Below the pieces are notes generated by a model. That model had not been told where the DNA came from, ran no database searches, and saw nothing but the letters and a program-made list of their open reading frames with translations. Position numbers and translations under genes: made by a program. Positions 1 to 9,855 of a stretch of 64,000 nucleotides of DNA are shown one piece after another; position 1 is the stretch's first letter; each line of letters opens with the position of its first letter. Source of the stretch: Bolinopsis microptera (taxonomy: Eukaryota; Ctenophora; Tentaculata; Lobata; Bolinopsidae); assembly GCF_026151205.1 (NCBI RefSeq), contig NC_087082.1:18445401-18509400 (forward strand). The letters are read 5' to 3'.

Positions 1-3000
1 TTTCTTCATCGCATCTACATGTTTCTTTATGATCCTGCCCTTGTAGTTCACATCATACCACAGTGATTCTCCGTGTCTTTTTTCAATCGTTGCTGGTTCG
101 TACTCTTTCCGAGTGTCCGGTCGAACCCATATTGTTTGTTTCTCCTCAAATACACGTTCGTTTCTTTTACTGTCAACAACTTTTTGTTCATTATCAACAT
201 CCAGTCGTTCCGCTTCCATCTGATCACTGGGTCTGAGGTGATGTAACTTAGATCGTAAAGTTCGTCCGTACATCATTACTGCTGGTGGTTGCTTAGTTAC
301 AGAGTGTGGAGTATTCCTATATGCCATTAGGAAGTTAGCGAGATTTAAATCTAAATCCTTAGACTTTTCGTACATCTTTTTCATCGCTGACTTAAAACTC
401 TGGACAAACCGTTCGCAGCTTCCGTTACTCCTCGGGGAGTATGATGGGCACAAAACATGTCTTATCTGATTCTTCTTTAGGAAGTTCTTGAATTCTTCAC
501 TGATAAATTGCGGTCCGTTATCGCTGACTAGAACCCAAGGTACCCCTGTTCTTGAAAATACTCTTCTCATTGCTTTTATCGTAGCTGGCGCAGTAGTGTT
601 ATGAGACATCTTGATAACTTCCGGCCATTTTGAGTAAGTATCGTACATCAGTAACCAATAGTTATTTTGGAATTCTCCAGCGAAGTCCACATGTACTCGT
701 TGCCAGGGTCTTGTTGATTTAACCCAGGGATGGTCGATGACTTTTGGTAACTTTTTCCCGTGTTTTTGGCAGGATGCACATGCTTTAACTAAAATCTCTA
801 TATCTTGGTCTATTCCTGGCCACCACACATAGCTTCTAGCCAGGCTTTTCATTCCAGTCATCCCTACATGTGTAAGGTGTAGCATCTTAAGAACCTCTGC
901 TCTTAGTTTATGTGGAATGATTACACGATTTCCCCATGTGATACATCTTTTTTCAGTCGTGAGTTGGTTCTTTCTGTCGTACATGGCTTTCATCTCCTTG
1001 TGATCTTTGTCTATCTTTTCCGGCCAGCCATCTACAATGTACATCGCTATCTTGCTCAGAATAATGTCTTTGGATGTCTCCCGGGCAACTTCTTTTGCAT
1101 CTATCAGTGCGTCCTCCATGGTCAAAGAAAATGCCTCTTCACATTCGTTTGGCTCGTCCACATGAATGACTTTTTTCGGGAATCTGGACATTACATCAGC
1201 ATTAGCATGCTCTTTTGTATTTCTGTATACTATGTTATAATCGTAATTTTGTAACAGCAGTGCATATCTGGATAATCTGTTCGCCGTCATCTCTGGAATG
1301 CCTCTCTTAGGTCCAAATATATGTACTAACGGTTGGTGATCCGTCACTAGTTCAAAGTGTCTTCCATACAGATACATATGAAACCTTTTTATAGCCCAGA
1401 CTATCCCTAAAGCTTCTTTGTCAATCTGGCTATATTTTTTCTCAGCATTCGATAATGTCCTTGAAATAAATTCAACCGGACGTTCATTTGTTCCATCATC
1501 ATCTATGTGTGACAATACAGCTCCCAAACCCACGCTGCTTGCGTCTGTATCCAGCTTCAAACGTTTCAGCGGGTTGTAGAACGTCAATACTCTGTCAGAA
1601 CAAAGTAATTTCTTTAATTCTTCGAAGGCTTTCTGTTCAGTCTTTGTCCATCGCCATTCAACTTCAGTCTTTCTCAACTCGTCCAATGGAGCGATTATTG
1701 TCGACAAATCTGGTAGATACTTGCGATAATACCCAACTGCTCCCAGAAATGCTACTAAATTTTTCACATTTTCAGGTGCCTGTACTTTTAACAGATCGTC
1801 TATCTTGCTGTTGACTGGTGACATACCATGCTTGTTCACCTTGTGTCCTAGATAAATCACTTCTTCATGCATCAGCTTAGATTTATTCAGTCTGCATCTG
1901 AAACCGTTTGCTTCCAGTCTTCTCACAACTTTATTCAGATTATCTAAGTGCTCTTTATCGTTCTTTCCTGATATTAAAATGTCGTCTATCCTACAGCAAA
2001 CCATAGGTATACCCCGTAGTACATTGTCCATCAGATTCTGAAAGATTGCTGCGCTGCTATTTATTCCATACGGTAAGCGCGTCCACACATACTGTCCCAT
2101 ATGCGTATTCATTGTCGTGATGAGTTGATCTTCTGTTGATAGCTCCACGTTATTGTACGCTTGTTTTATGTCTATGACTGAGAACTTTTCTCCTCCCGAA
2201 ACGCTTGCAAAACATTCTTCTGTAGTTGGTAACGGGTGATGTTTCATTTCCAATAGTTTGTTGACTGCTTTAAAGTCTCCACATATTCTCACACCGTCTC
2301 CTTTTTTCACTGGCATAACTGGAGTTCCCCATGGGCTCTCTTTGACTTTCTTCAAAATTCCTTGTTTCACCATGTTGTCTAACTCCTTTTCCAGTAAGTC
2401 TTTAATAGCAAAAGGTACTGCTCTTGATTTCTGCGTGACAGGTCTGCTTCCCTCCTTCAATTGGAGTTGCACTTTATAGTTCTTTACCAGACCTAACTCA
2501 TCTTTGAAGATGTCACTAGACATTATCTCTTGTACTGTCCGTATCTTTGTTGGTGTTCCAGGATCTGTTTCATCGTCCACACTAACAAAATTTCTCAACT
2601 GATGTGTTCTAGGAGCAGTCTCTTCGTCCTCACATCGTTGTCCAGTTTTAAACTTTCTCTTGGCGGTATCTGTCACTGGTTCTGATTCCATAACTCCCAA
2701 CATGTTCACTGTTCGTACTCCTTCTTGAGTCCCAGGAAATTCTCCTTCGTGTGCGCTACAGTTTCCATCAGTTCTCTCCAGTTCAACCTCTTTTGTTGGT
2801 CTCTGTCCAACTTCTGCTGTTTGGCCCTGTGTTCTCGTTACTAACTTTTCTAACCAGTTTTCACCACAAAACTCTGTAATCCAAGAGCGTCCAAACAGTG
2901 CTGGAAAGTGATTATCCACCACATACAGTTCCAACCCTTTCACAATCTGGTTGTTTATCGCCACTTCCACAACTGCTTTACCGCATACCTGCTGGTATTG

Positions 3001-4338
3001 ACCATTCGCCACACGCAGTTGCCTATCACTACTTCTCAACTTAAACTCCACACCAGCTTTCTTCAGCATCTCTCTACTGCACACAGATACACTTGATCCA
3101 CTGTCAAACTCCATCAGACACTCTCGGCGATTGATCCAAACCTTGATCAGGGGTCTAGAATCACGCAAAAAGTTCACGTTATCGAAGTAAACAGTGTTAT
3201 CATGCAAAAACCTGTTATCATGCAAAATAATGTTATTGTCATGCAAATCAACATGCGAATCATCATGCAAATTACTACCATACAGAACACTATTATCATC
3301 ATCCTGAATTTTAGAATCATCAATACTTGTCAGGTTGTTGCCCAAATTTGAAGATTTTTGAAACAAAACATTTAACTGGTCATCTAAACTTACGGATTTC
3401 TCCGACAATTCACAATAGTAAATATTTCGACTCACAAACTGTTCTGTGTCCTGGTTTGAATCGCTGTTTGAATCGCTGTTGTTGCAGTCTGTTGATACAT
3501 GATGTGTAGATTTACCACTCTGTTTCCAGGACTTGCGTTTCGTCTTCTTACGGCAGTCCTTAGCAGTATGATACAATTCACCACAGTTGAAACATTTAGT
3601 ATAGCAGTCCTTGGTTGCATGCGATTTGAGTTTGCATTTATTGCATCTTGTCTCCTGATTGGAACTTCCCTGTGAAGATTTCCCTTGAGACTTCTTGCTG
3701 ATCTGTACCTTATGTACAGTTTGCTGGGAGTTTTTAATCATTGCAGCCTCTGATTTAGATCTGTCCATTGCCACCACTTTTCTATACGCTCTCTCTAGTG
3801 TCAGTTGTTCGAAATCTTCCTCCAATAGCAACTCCTGTGCTTCTGAGTTAACAATTCCCATTATAAATTGATCTAACATTGAACTGCCGAAGTCTGTAAA
3901 CTTGCATTTGACTGCCAGTTTTTTTAACCTCGCAACAAAGTCTGCTGTTTTCTCCGACTGCTTTTGGTGGCATTTGTAGAATCTGAATCGCTCTGCCAAA
4001 ACAGTCGGTTTCGGGACCATGTGATTTATGAGAATTGTCTTCATCTCGAAATATGTAAGTTCGTTGACGTCATTTGGAGATGCTAAAGACGTAAGTAGGG
4101 AAAAGATTTCTGGATCAATGCTCGTTAAGAAGTGAGGTTTGATCGTTTGACATAGCTGATTATATTCCGCTAACAGTTGTGCATGCGCGGTTCGTTGCGC
4201 TTCATTCGGATTCTCTACTAACGGTTCCGGTTCAACCGGATAGGATTTTTGGGACTTGAGAAACCATGTGTACTGCTCGAACCAGTCTTCCGGCGCGCTG
4301 ACTGTAGCGGTCAGAGGATAGGGGTAGGATTTTGTCAT
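1..4338 (-). CDS. gag-pol polyprotein of Ty3/gypsy element (partial, runs off left edge)
   Basis: Reading the minus strand from the ATG at 4338 gives 1446 codons with no stop, reaching position 1. From the N-terminus there is a gag-like helical region, two CCHC-type zinc knuckles (about 3560-3650), and a retropepsin-type protease motif DSGSS (about residue 412). Reverse transcriptase follows at about 2480-1850, with the catalytic pair IDDIL near residues 784-788. RNase H has a DASS motif near 1540. Integrase has an HHCC zinc-binding region (about 890-770) and a D,D-35-E core (about 700-405). The reverse transcriptase box reads RIDD rather than the usual Y/F-x-DD. Gag and pol share one frame, so no frameshift is needed. 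The polyprotein makes cDNA from element RNA and inserts it into chromosomes. The missing C-terminus prevents judging full intactness. Confidence 0.93.
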   Translation of the reverse strand, partial: MTKSYPYPLTATVSAPEDWFEQYTWFLKSQKSYPVEPEPLVENPNEAQRTAHAQLLAEYNQLCQTIKPHFLTSIDPEIFSLLTSLASPNDVNELTYFEMKTILINHMVPKPTVLAERFRFYKCHQKQSEKTADFVARLKKLAVKCKFTDFGSSMLDQFIMGIVNSEAQELLLEEDFEQLTLERAYRKVVAMDRSKSEAAMIKNSQQTVHKVQISKKSQGKSSQGSSNQETRCNKCKLKSHATKDCYTKCFNCGELYHTAKDCRKKTKRKSWKQSGKSTHHVSTDCNNSDSNSDSNQDTEQFVSRNIYYCELSEKSVSLDDQLNVLFQKSSNLGNNLTSIDDSKIQDDDNSVLYGSNLHDDSHVDLHDNNIILHDNRFLHDNTVYFDNVNFLRDSRPLIKVWINRRECLMEFDSGSSVSVCSREMLKKAGVEFKLRSSDRQLRVANGQYQQVCGKAVVEVAINNQIVKGLELYVVDNHFPALFGRSWITEFCGENWLEKLVTRTQGQTAEVGQRPTKEVELERTDGNCSAHEGEFPGTQEGVRTVNMLGVMESEPVTDTAKRKFKTGQRCEDEETAPRTHQLRNFVSVDDETDPGTPTKIRTVQEIMSSDIFKDELGLVKNYKVQLQLKEGSRPVTQKSRAVPFAIKDLLEKELDNMVKQGILKKVKESPWGTPVMPVKKGDGVRICGDFKAVNKLLEMKHHPLPTTEECFASVSGGEKFSVIDIKQAYNNVELSTEDQLITTMNTHMGQYVWTRLPYGINSSAAIFQNLMDNVLRGIPMVCCRIDDILISGKNDKEHLDNLNKVVRRLEANGFRCRLNKSKLMHEEVIYLGHKVNKHGMSPVNSKIDDLLKVQAPENVKNLVAFLGAVGYYRKYLPDLSTIIAPLDELRKTEVEWRWTKTEQKAFEELKKLLCSDRVLTFYNPLKRLKLDTDASSVGLGAVLSHIDDDGTNERPVEFISRTLSNAEKKYSQIDKEALGIVWAIKRFHMYLYGRHFELVTDHQPLVHIFGPKRGIPEMTANRLSRYALLLQNYDYNIVYRNTKEHANADVMSRFPKKVIHVDEPNECEEAFSLTMEDALIDAKEVARETSKDIILSKIAMYIVDGWPEKIDKDHKEMKAMYDRKNQLTTEKRCITWGNRVIIPHKLRAEVLKMLHLTHVGMTGMKSLARSYVWWPGIDQDIEILVKACASCQKHGKKLPKVIDHPWVKSTRPWQRVHVDFAGEFQNNYWLLMYDTYSKWPEVIKMSHNTTAPATIKAMRRVFSRTGVPWVLVSDNGPQFISEEFKNFLKKNQIRHVLCPSYSPRSNGSCERFVQSFKSAMKKMYEKSKDLDLNLANFLMAYRNTPHSVTKQPPAVMMYGRTLRSKLHHLRPSDQMEAERLDVDNEQKVVDSKRNERVFEEKQTIWVRPDTRKEYEPATIEKRHGESLWYDVNYKGRIIKKHVDAMKK

Positions 4339-4350
4339 ACTCGTCGCCAA

Positions 4351-4463
4351 TGTTATGGACCAATGAAATAGACTGTCTTGCTAGACCTCTAAATAGAGGC
4401 TGAAATAGATTGATTAGTAATAAGAAATATACATCGTCATATTATAATCAATAATACATTACA
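4351..4463 (-). repeat. Short LTR of the gypsy element
   Basis: About 113 bp with near-matching inverted ends: TGTAATG at the 5' end and CATAACA at the 3' end on the minus strand. It lies directly upstream of a primer-binding-like TTGGCGACGAG (4341-4351) and the gag ATG. Its outer edge was set by comparison with 23131, where the flanking sequence is uninterrupted. The second LTR is off the window, so the exact ends are inferred. Confidence 0.65.
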
Positions 4464-4563
4464 CAGATGACGTGCAACAAAACACTATGGATCTAGACAG
4501 GTTAAGGTCGATAAATAACCGGGTGCGAGATGCTACTGCTAGCAACTTTTCCTCTCTAAACCC

Positions 4564-5203
4564 TTGCTTCTGAAACATCACATATTTATACAGCAGGTCA
4601 GCAATTTCACTTACTTACAGCAGGTCAGCAATATTACTGACTTGGGTGCTATCATCAGTGCGGATGGAACAATTAATAAAGAACTAACAGCTCGAATTCA
4701 AAAGGCCTCTGGGGCATTCTATCAGCTTAGCAGTATACTGTATATGGTAGAGTCGCAACATCAAGACACCAACTAAAATCAGGATATACAAAGCGGCTAT
4801 CCTCACTATACTGTTTTATGGAAGTGAGGTATGGAATACCACGCAGATGCAGATAAAAAGATTTGAGGTGTTCCATCAAATATGTCTGAGAAGAATCCTG
4901 AAAATTGAAGGGTTTTATCACGTATCTAATCCTGACGTACTTAATAAGCGGGCCAACATCGCCCCTGTTGATACTTTCGTAAGAGCAGCTAGGCTCAGAT
5001 GGTTTGGCCATGTAGTGAGGATGCAAGAAGAAAGAATACCTAACTATCTTCTGCACTGGATCCCAAAGCATGGTAAAACTAAAAGGTCAAGAGGCAGGCC
5101 TCAGAAAAACTGGTTGTCATGTGGCCTGGAGGATGCAGCTATTTTCGCAGGTTTCGATAACATCACGATAGAAGATGCAGAACAACGAGCAACAAACAGG
5201 ATA
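4564..5203 (+). pseudogene. LINE reverse-transcriptase C-terminal fragment, left copy
   Basis: Two frames (4564-4776 and from about 4755 to 5203) encode the downstream end of a non-LTR retrotransposon protein. Typical pieces are a YLGAIISADG-like stretch, ILLYGSEVW-like, and RWFGHVVRM followed by a Gly-Arg-Pro-rich tail. It is frame-broken and lacks the catalytic reverse transcriptase core. A Tigger-derived insertion at 5204 interrupts it and the reading resumes after 6103 for about 60 bp. It lies antisense within the intron after the third receptor exon. Confidence 0.8.
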
Positions 5204-6103
5204 CCTTATCGGACCTTATTTGGACGGACATTACTTGAACGCTGGAGGCCCTAGCGTTCATCTTAATGTCCGTTCAAATAAAGTCCGTTCAATTAATGTC
5301 CGTCCAAGTTAAACTTAAAGTCCGTTGAAATTTTTTCAAAAATTTTTCCATTTCGAACTTTTTGTCCAGAATATGACAACTTTGATAACTTTATTGTACC
5401 GTAAGTTAACGACGGAAAGGTTCTCCTTGGTCTGCCGGAGGCACAGAAAACTCTACTACTACTACTACTAGTATATGATGTTTTCAACGAAATTATGGCA
5501 CTCAACAACATAGTTCATGAACTAGTCCCCGCCAACATGACAAACTTGTTCCAGTCTCTAGATATTACGGTAAATCGTGTTGCCAAGGACATTGTCCGAA
5601 GTTGTTATAGTTCATATTACTCGGGGGCGGTATTGAAACAGTGCTAGGAAACGAAAGCTCCACGTGATGTTAAGGTTAACCTTAAGTTGTCTAAGATAAA
5701 ACCACTTCACGCCGAATGGCTTGTAAAAGTTAACACTGAAATGCAGGACCGGGGTAGTTTGATTAAAAAAGGTTTCCATAAAGCTAGAAATCACTGATGC
5801 TTTAAGCATGGACTATTTCATGCACGAAAACCCATTTGATGAATATGATAATATGTGATATTTGACACTGATCATGTACACATATTTAAACATTTTACTG
5901 CTTAATGCTTTAATGACTGCTTTTCTTACTTACTGTATAAAAAATGGATTTAAAAATCATTTGCTGAAATTTAAAAAACGTCAAAAAATATTGAACAAAA
6001 TTCGGATTTTTGATGGTTTTGAATGCCTTCGAGCGTTCATATTAATGTCCGTTCATAATTGTGTCCGTTCGTGTAATGTCCGTCCAAATAAGGTCCGATA
6101 AGG
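5204..6103. mobile_element. 900-bp pogo/Tigger-type non-autonomous DNA transposon
   Basis: The ends are perfect inverted repeats of at least 28 bp starting CCTTATCGGACCTTATTT. They are flanked by TA on both sides (5202-5203 and 6104-6105). The second segment copy (near 23862) has the uninterrupted site with a single TA, which confirms the insertion. Subterminal repeats of GTCCGTTCAA type lie inside both ends. The interior keeps a decayed piece of a DDE transposase. TA duplication plus this transposase type place it in the Tc1/mariner-pogo group. Confidence 0.92.
5477..5797 (+). pseudogene. pogo/Tigger (jerky-like) DDE transposase remnant
   Basis: About 107 codons resemble the C-terminal part of the DDE_1 endonuclease found in Tigger/jerky-type transposases. 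It has a VPANMTNLFQSLD-like stretch followed by a V-N-x-x-AK helix, then the K-P-L-H-A-x-W-L-V segment and an I-K-K-G-F end. One in-frame TAG (about 5645) interrupts it, and the N-terminal DNA-binding half and the first catalytic residues are missing. It is a non-functional relic inside the 900-bp element. Confidence 0.72.
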
Positions 6104-6170
6104 TACATTGGAGAGGTCTAATACGCCGAAAAAAGAGTTACTGTGTGGTACTCCATGGTAACCAGAGATA
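6104..6170 (+). pseudogene. 3' remainder of the left-copy LINE fragment
   Basis: This continues the LINE reading beyond the Tigger-derived insertion and ends in a basic RRKKS-like tail and a stop, as in the uninterrupted copy near 23862-23930. Confidence 0.6.
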
Positions 6171-6310
6171 TCTCTAGACTTCTAGAGGTTGTTATTTTCC
6201 ACTTTTCACTCTCCTGAATCATGGTTACCATGGTCGCACATGGGCTTCAAGTTCATAGCTTGTTGATAGCCAGTTTAGGAACAAGGCACGAACAATACTT
6301 TTCAAGTACA

Positions 6311-6459
6311 AGGCGTGAACCTGTTTATACGCCAAATGCGCCGTTTTGTAATTTTGGCTAGAATTTTTTGAATGAACGTGACCTCACTCCGATTACGCCG
6401 CCGACGATTTTAACCACGCCGCCGCCGTTTTGAAAAAAACCCCGGCGAAGTGCAGCATT
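6311..6459. mobile_element. Truncated CCG-rich MITE, left copy
   Basis: It matches the right part of the 24091-24316 element, including the GTGCAGCATTG end and following TATATGA, but lacks the first part. The loss is specific to the left copy. Confidence 0.6.
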
Positions 6460-6801
6460 GTTATATGACTATGAGTGAGAGGCTATAATTCGGTCATTTC
6501 TTGTGGTAAGAAACTGAAATTTTGAAACTATGTACATACTAGTACAATTAAAGTATCAAACAATTTAGGGAAATCGACCCACGGGTCTAACTATAACCGG
6601 TTTATTTATCCCGGCTCTTTCCATTTATTTCCTCTTACTTTCCCGGTAGAATCTATAGAGCTATAGTTAAATCGACTTCATACATTGATAACGTAATCCA
6701 ACCGGGCTTGATTGTCTCACTTGATTTAAAGATTTCGTGTATTTTAACACAGGGTTGGGGGCAAAGTGGAACAAAGATTACGTTTAACTGTTTAAACAAA
6801 C

Positions 6802-6921
6802 CTTCACATCCATCCTCGTCCGATGCATCAGCGCAGTCTACATTTCCGTCGCAATAGATAGCGTCGCGGACACATTTACCGTTGCCATCTCTACATTTTG
6901 TCAAACCATCTCCCACACACA
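6802..6921 (-). CDS. Receptor paralog exon 3, LDLa module (left copy)
   Basis: A 120-nt exon (phase 1 at both ends) between a TTTTCAATCAG acceptor and a GGTTTG donor. It encodes one LDL-receptor class A module with six cysteines and the calcium-binding D-x-S-D-E-D-G-C motif. It is nearly the same as 24808-24933 but two codons shorter at the end. The downstream exons of this paralog are not in the window; the gypsy element sits in the following intron. Confidence 0.8.
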
Positions 6922-7326
6922 CTGATTGAAAACCAAAGCTAAATTAAGTCGGGTTAACACAATTGTTGGACTGTGAGTTTCGCTGAACTGTTTCCATAAT
7001 TATTCAATCATTATAAGACATTAAGGCCAGAGGACCTTTAATGTGTTACATCTTTATACTTTTATATACCATATTATGTCAAGTGCAATGGTAATGTCGC
7101 CAAATCTGTTAATATGTAGCAGAGAACGCAACATTTTGCTTGTAAGGCCTTCTACTAGTACTATAGGGCCAGTGATAATGCAATTGTACTTATAATGACT
7201 CTGATTAGTTTATTTGAAAGAATTGAGCCAAAATTTGAAAAAAAAAAAGAAAGTTCGGTCACTGGCCCTAGTTTGTTGGTCAAACATGGTTTGGCACAGT
7301 CAAACAAAGATTAAGTTCAAACAAAC

Positions 7327-7440
7327 CGTCACAATCATCCTCGTCTGATCCGTCATTACAGTCTTCTTCTCCGTCACACAACCATTTTGTTAGGATACAA
7401 CCGTCACCATCTGAACATGGTTCTCTGCCATTCGCACAAA
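7327..7440 (-). CDS. Receptor paralog exon 2, LDLa module (left copy)
   Basis: A 114-nt phase 1-1 exon coding one LDLa repeat with the G-S-D-E-D-D-C calcium motif, preceded by a CAATCAG acceptor. The module matches 26745-26858. The donor (GGTTTG) is weak but is used the same way in all four LDLa exons of the two copies. Confidence 0.8.
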
Positions 7441-7829
7441 CTGATTGAATAACAAGGCAAAATTAAGTTCACTATAAAAACATAGTTTTCGAGAGATTTA
7501 TGCATATTTATCAAACTTAGATTTTATATGACGTGACCCAGAAGTACAAATATTTGCCGGTGAATTTCTTATCAATACAATTTACAAAATAAGTCTTGTG
7601 TTCATTATCTTAAATGAAGTTGAAGTGATATGACAAAGAGGAGCGGCAATCAGCATGGCTAAAGTACCATGCAGCCTTTTTAATTTAAGGGAAAATCATT
7701 TTCTTTTTCTGAGCCATCGATAGTTTATGATTACTACTGCTTAAACAAAACAGATCGATTTAATAAAAGAATTTTAGAATTAGATACATGATTTAAAACA
7801 TGTGCATAAAATTAAAAACAAACGCTCAC

Positions 7830-7890
7830 CTGTTTCGTATGTCAAATGAAACAGCCAACACACGAGAGCACCAACAAGTATAAAATTCAT
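7830..7890 (-). CDS. Receptor paralog exon 1, signal peptide (left copy)
   Basis: A start exon of 61 nt ending in a GTGAGC donor, phase 1. It codes a hydrophobic leader beginning MNFILVGALVCWLFHLT, one residue longer than the right copy (27240-27297). The conserved donor, phase and leader show that this was a real first exon. Whether the gene is complete depends on sequence left of the window. Confidence 0.78.
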
Positions 7891-7973
7891 TAACCTAAAA
7901 TTAAATATTAAATCATAAAATATGCACAGTATAATAAGGGGTTATTATATTAGGGGAAGTGACAAGCCGGACA

Positions 7974-8010
7974 CAAAGGAATTTGTACACATGCTGTACA
8001 AATTCCTTTG
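7974..8010. other. Perfect 15-bp stem hairpin
   Basis: CAAAGGAATTTGTAC and its exact complement flank a 7-nt loop. It follows the sequence GACAAGCCGGA, which in the right copy (27756) is followed by a different hairpin. It marks the left edge of left-copy-specific DNA. Confidence 0.8.
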
Positions 8011-9344
8011 GGTTGCGTTCGGGTCGATATACCTAGTATTTCGGGATAAGGGTGGTACTGGTAGTTAGTAAATTAGCTGAAGTTTATTGAATCTTTATTG
8101 CTGAGTACAGCTGCCTTCGGGTAGTTCTTCTTAATCTATTACAATTGTAAATTAATGGAAAAAGCGAGCGACCGATTTCATTCTCGGTATCATTTTGCAT
8201 TTGAGAACGGTCAATCAAATTAATATCATTTCCTTTTGTTTGGGAAAGAGAGACACTGGCAGCGGTCCACTCTACCCATGATTATGGGTTTTGGTAAAAT
8301 ATCATCTCTTTTTGATTATAATGTCATATCAGGATACTTTATAAAATCGAAATATAAACTGATGTCTTCATTAATAAGGAGGAAGTTTCAACGATTTCGA
8401 AATTTTTACTTTAAAAACATTTCCTTGTGTTTAAGTAAGCATATCGGTCTATCACTGACTGAAAATAAAACATTATAATCATTCAAGTTGCCATTAACTT
8501 CATTTATAATGACATTGAACTGTCGTGGTAAAGCAGAATTTGTTCGAAATCACGAATGAGCATAATTCTCACCGTTCGCACGTGCAAACTTTGAGCGGAC
8601 GTTACGTGCGCATCCAATACTGAATCGCCGTAAATTTTTGCATAGCGGTATTTTATATATAGTTTGATAAGCGTGCAAAGTTTCAAAAGATTTCAAATAG
8701 AACTTGGATCACAACGGGACTCCAAAGTTGATAAAAATCGTGAAAACACCAATTTTCAGTGATTTTAGCAATTTTTAATCAATTTGGGCGTGTCCCCACG
8801 TGTGCAACTTTTTGATTTTCAACTTTAAAACTAGCCTAATGCACAATTTATACCTATAGGAAGCAGAACTGAGCTCCACAACCCAAGGGATAGCCCAACA
8901 CCAGAGAATACTAAATCGCAAAATTGACGTTTTTAAAAATAATTTTTCAAAAAAGCACTAACTTCAAAGGCAAATATCTTTATGAAGGAGTAAGATAAGA
9001 AAACTTTCCGGTAGATTTTCAGAATGCTTGAACAATTATCTAAGATGAAAATTTCCTCAGATGTTGAAAAAAATTACTTTTAAATAGTGTTAAATCAATT
9101 TTAGAAGTTATTACTTTGTCGAAAATCAAGTTTTAAAAACGGTTAACTTGATGACGTCATCAAGGGGTGTTTATGACGTCAAATAATTTTTTTATACAAT
9201 GTAAACTAAAGTGTAAACAATTATTTTAAAGACCTGTGGTCGGAAATGTCTGTATCTTTTATACTTTTGAATCTATGGACACCTAAATTTAGGATACAAT
9301 TGACTATATTTGACTGTCAAAGCGTCTATCCCTGAATATGTATC
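8011..9344. other. Non-coding, left-copy-specific DNA
   Basis: No convincing gene. Part of it (about 8150-8300) matches the 564-bp repeats at 54 kb (53972-54535 and 54582-55145), so it contains a diverged copy of that dispersed sequence. The remainder is AT-rich with no recognised coding signal. Confidence 0.55.
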
Positions 9345-9855
9345 ACGACAATCTGTCGTAAAACAGGGGTTCTAGAAAACCCACTTCCCGATGCTCCTGA
9401 AGCCTGAAACCTTTTTTGCAGTCGATTTGGTCAACGTCTAGACGCCCTGAAAAATTTCAGATCTCTAACTCAATTTTAATATGGATTTTAAGGCACCTGA
9501 ATATGGCGATTTTGGGTTTTTTACCGAATTTCGTATAACAGTGCTGGCGAGTATTTTATGCAAATTTCTTAAAAATCTCAACATAACTATTTTTTATTCC
9601 TGTCATCTTTGACATCAAATTAGAATGTTTTGAACTAAAAATAAATCTGCTGAACGACTTCTTAATGCCTGAAAAACTCCTGCCGGAGGCGGCGGCCTTC
9701 GGCCGCCGCCTCCGGCCGGAGTGCACGCTTCGCGTGCACGAAAGAAGCTTGTAACGTGTACCAAAGGGGGTATAATTATAGTAAAGGGGGTATAATAATA
9801 AATGGGGTACATAGTATACCCACAATAAATGCAACGGTCGTGCTTGCCAGCACTG
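9345..9855. mobile_element. Dispersed repeat with CAGTGCTGGC inverted ends and GC-rich hairpins
   Basis: The core at 9539-9855 is bounded by inverted CAGTGCTGGC ends and has two stem-loops at 9680-9740. One is CCGGAGGCGGCGGCC with a TTC loop, the other GTGCACGC with a TTC loop. The same unit occurs inverted at 60197-60740. About 200 bp beyond one end are also shared, so the mobile unit may be larger than the inverted ends suggest. No target-site duplication was identified. Confidence 0.75.

Larger units (their letters stand above)
1..4463 (-). mobile_element. Ty3/gypsy LTR retrotransposon, 3' part beyond the window
   Basis: A minus-strand LTR retrotransposon. A short LTR (4351-4463) is followed by a probable primer-binding site and one long gag-pol frame in the order gag, protease, reverse transcriptase, RNase H, integrase, which is the Ty3/gypsy order. 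The 3' end and second LTR lie outside the window. The matching place in the second segment copy (near 23131) lacks the element, so it inserted into an intron of the left receptor copy after the segment was duplicated. The frame has no stop codon in view, suggesting a young copy. Confidence 0.93.

Noticed and set aside
910..2479. Several plus-strand frames in the first 2.5 kb
   Set aside because: Shadows of the minus-strand gag-pol frame.
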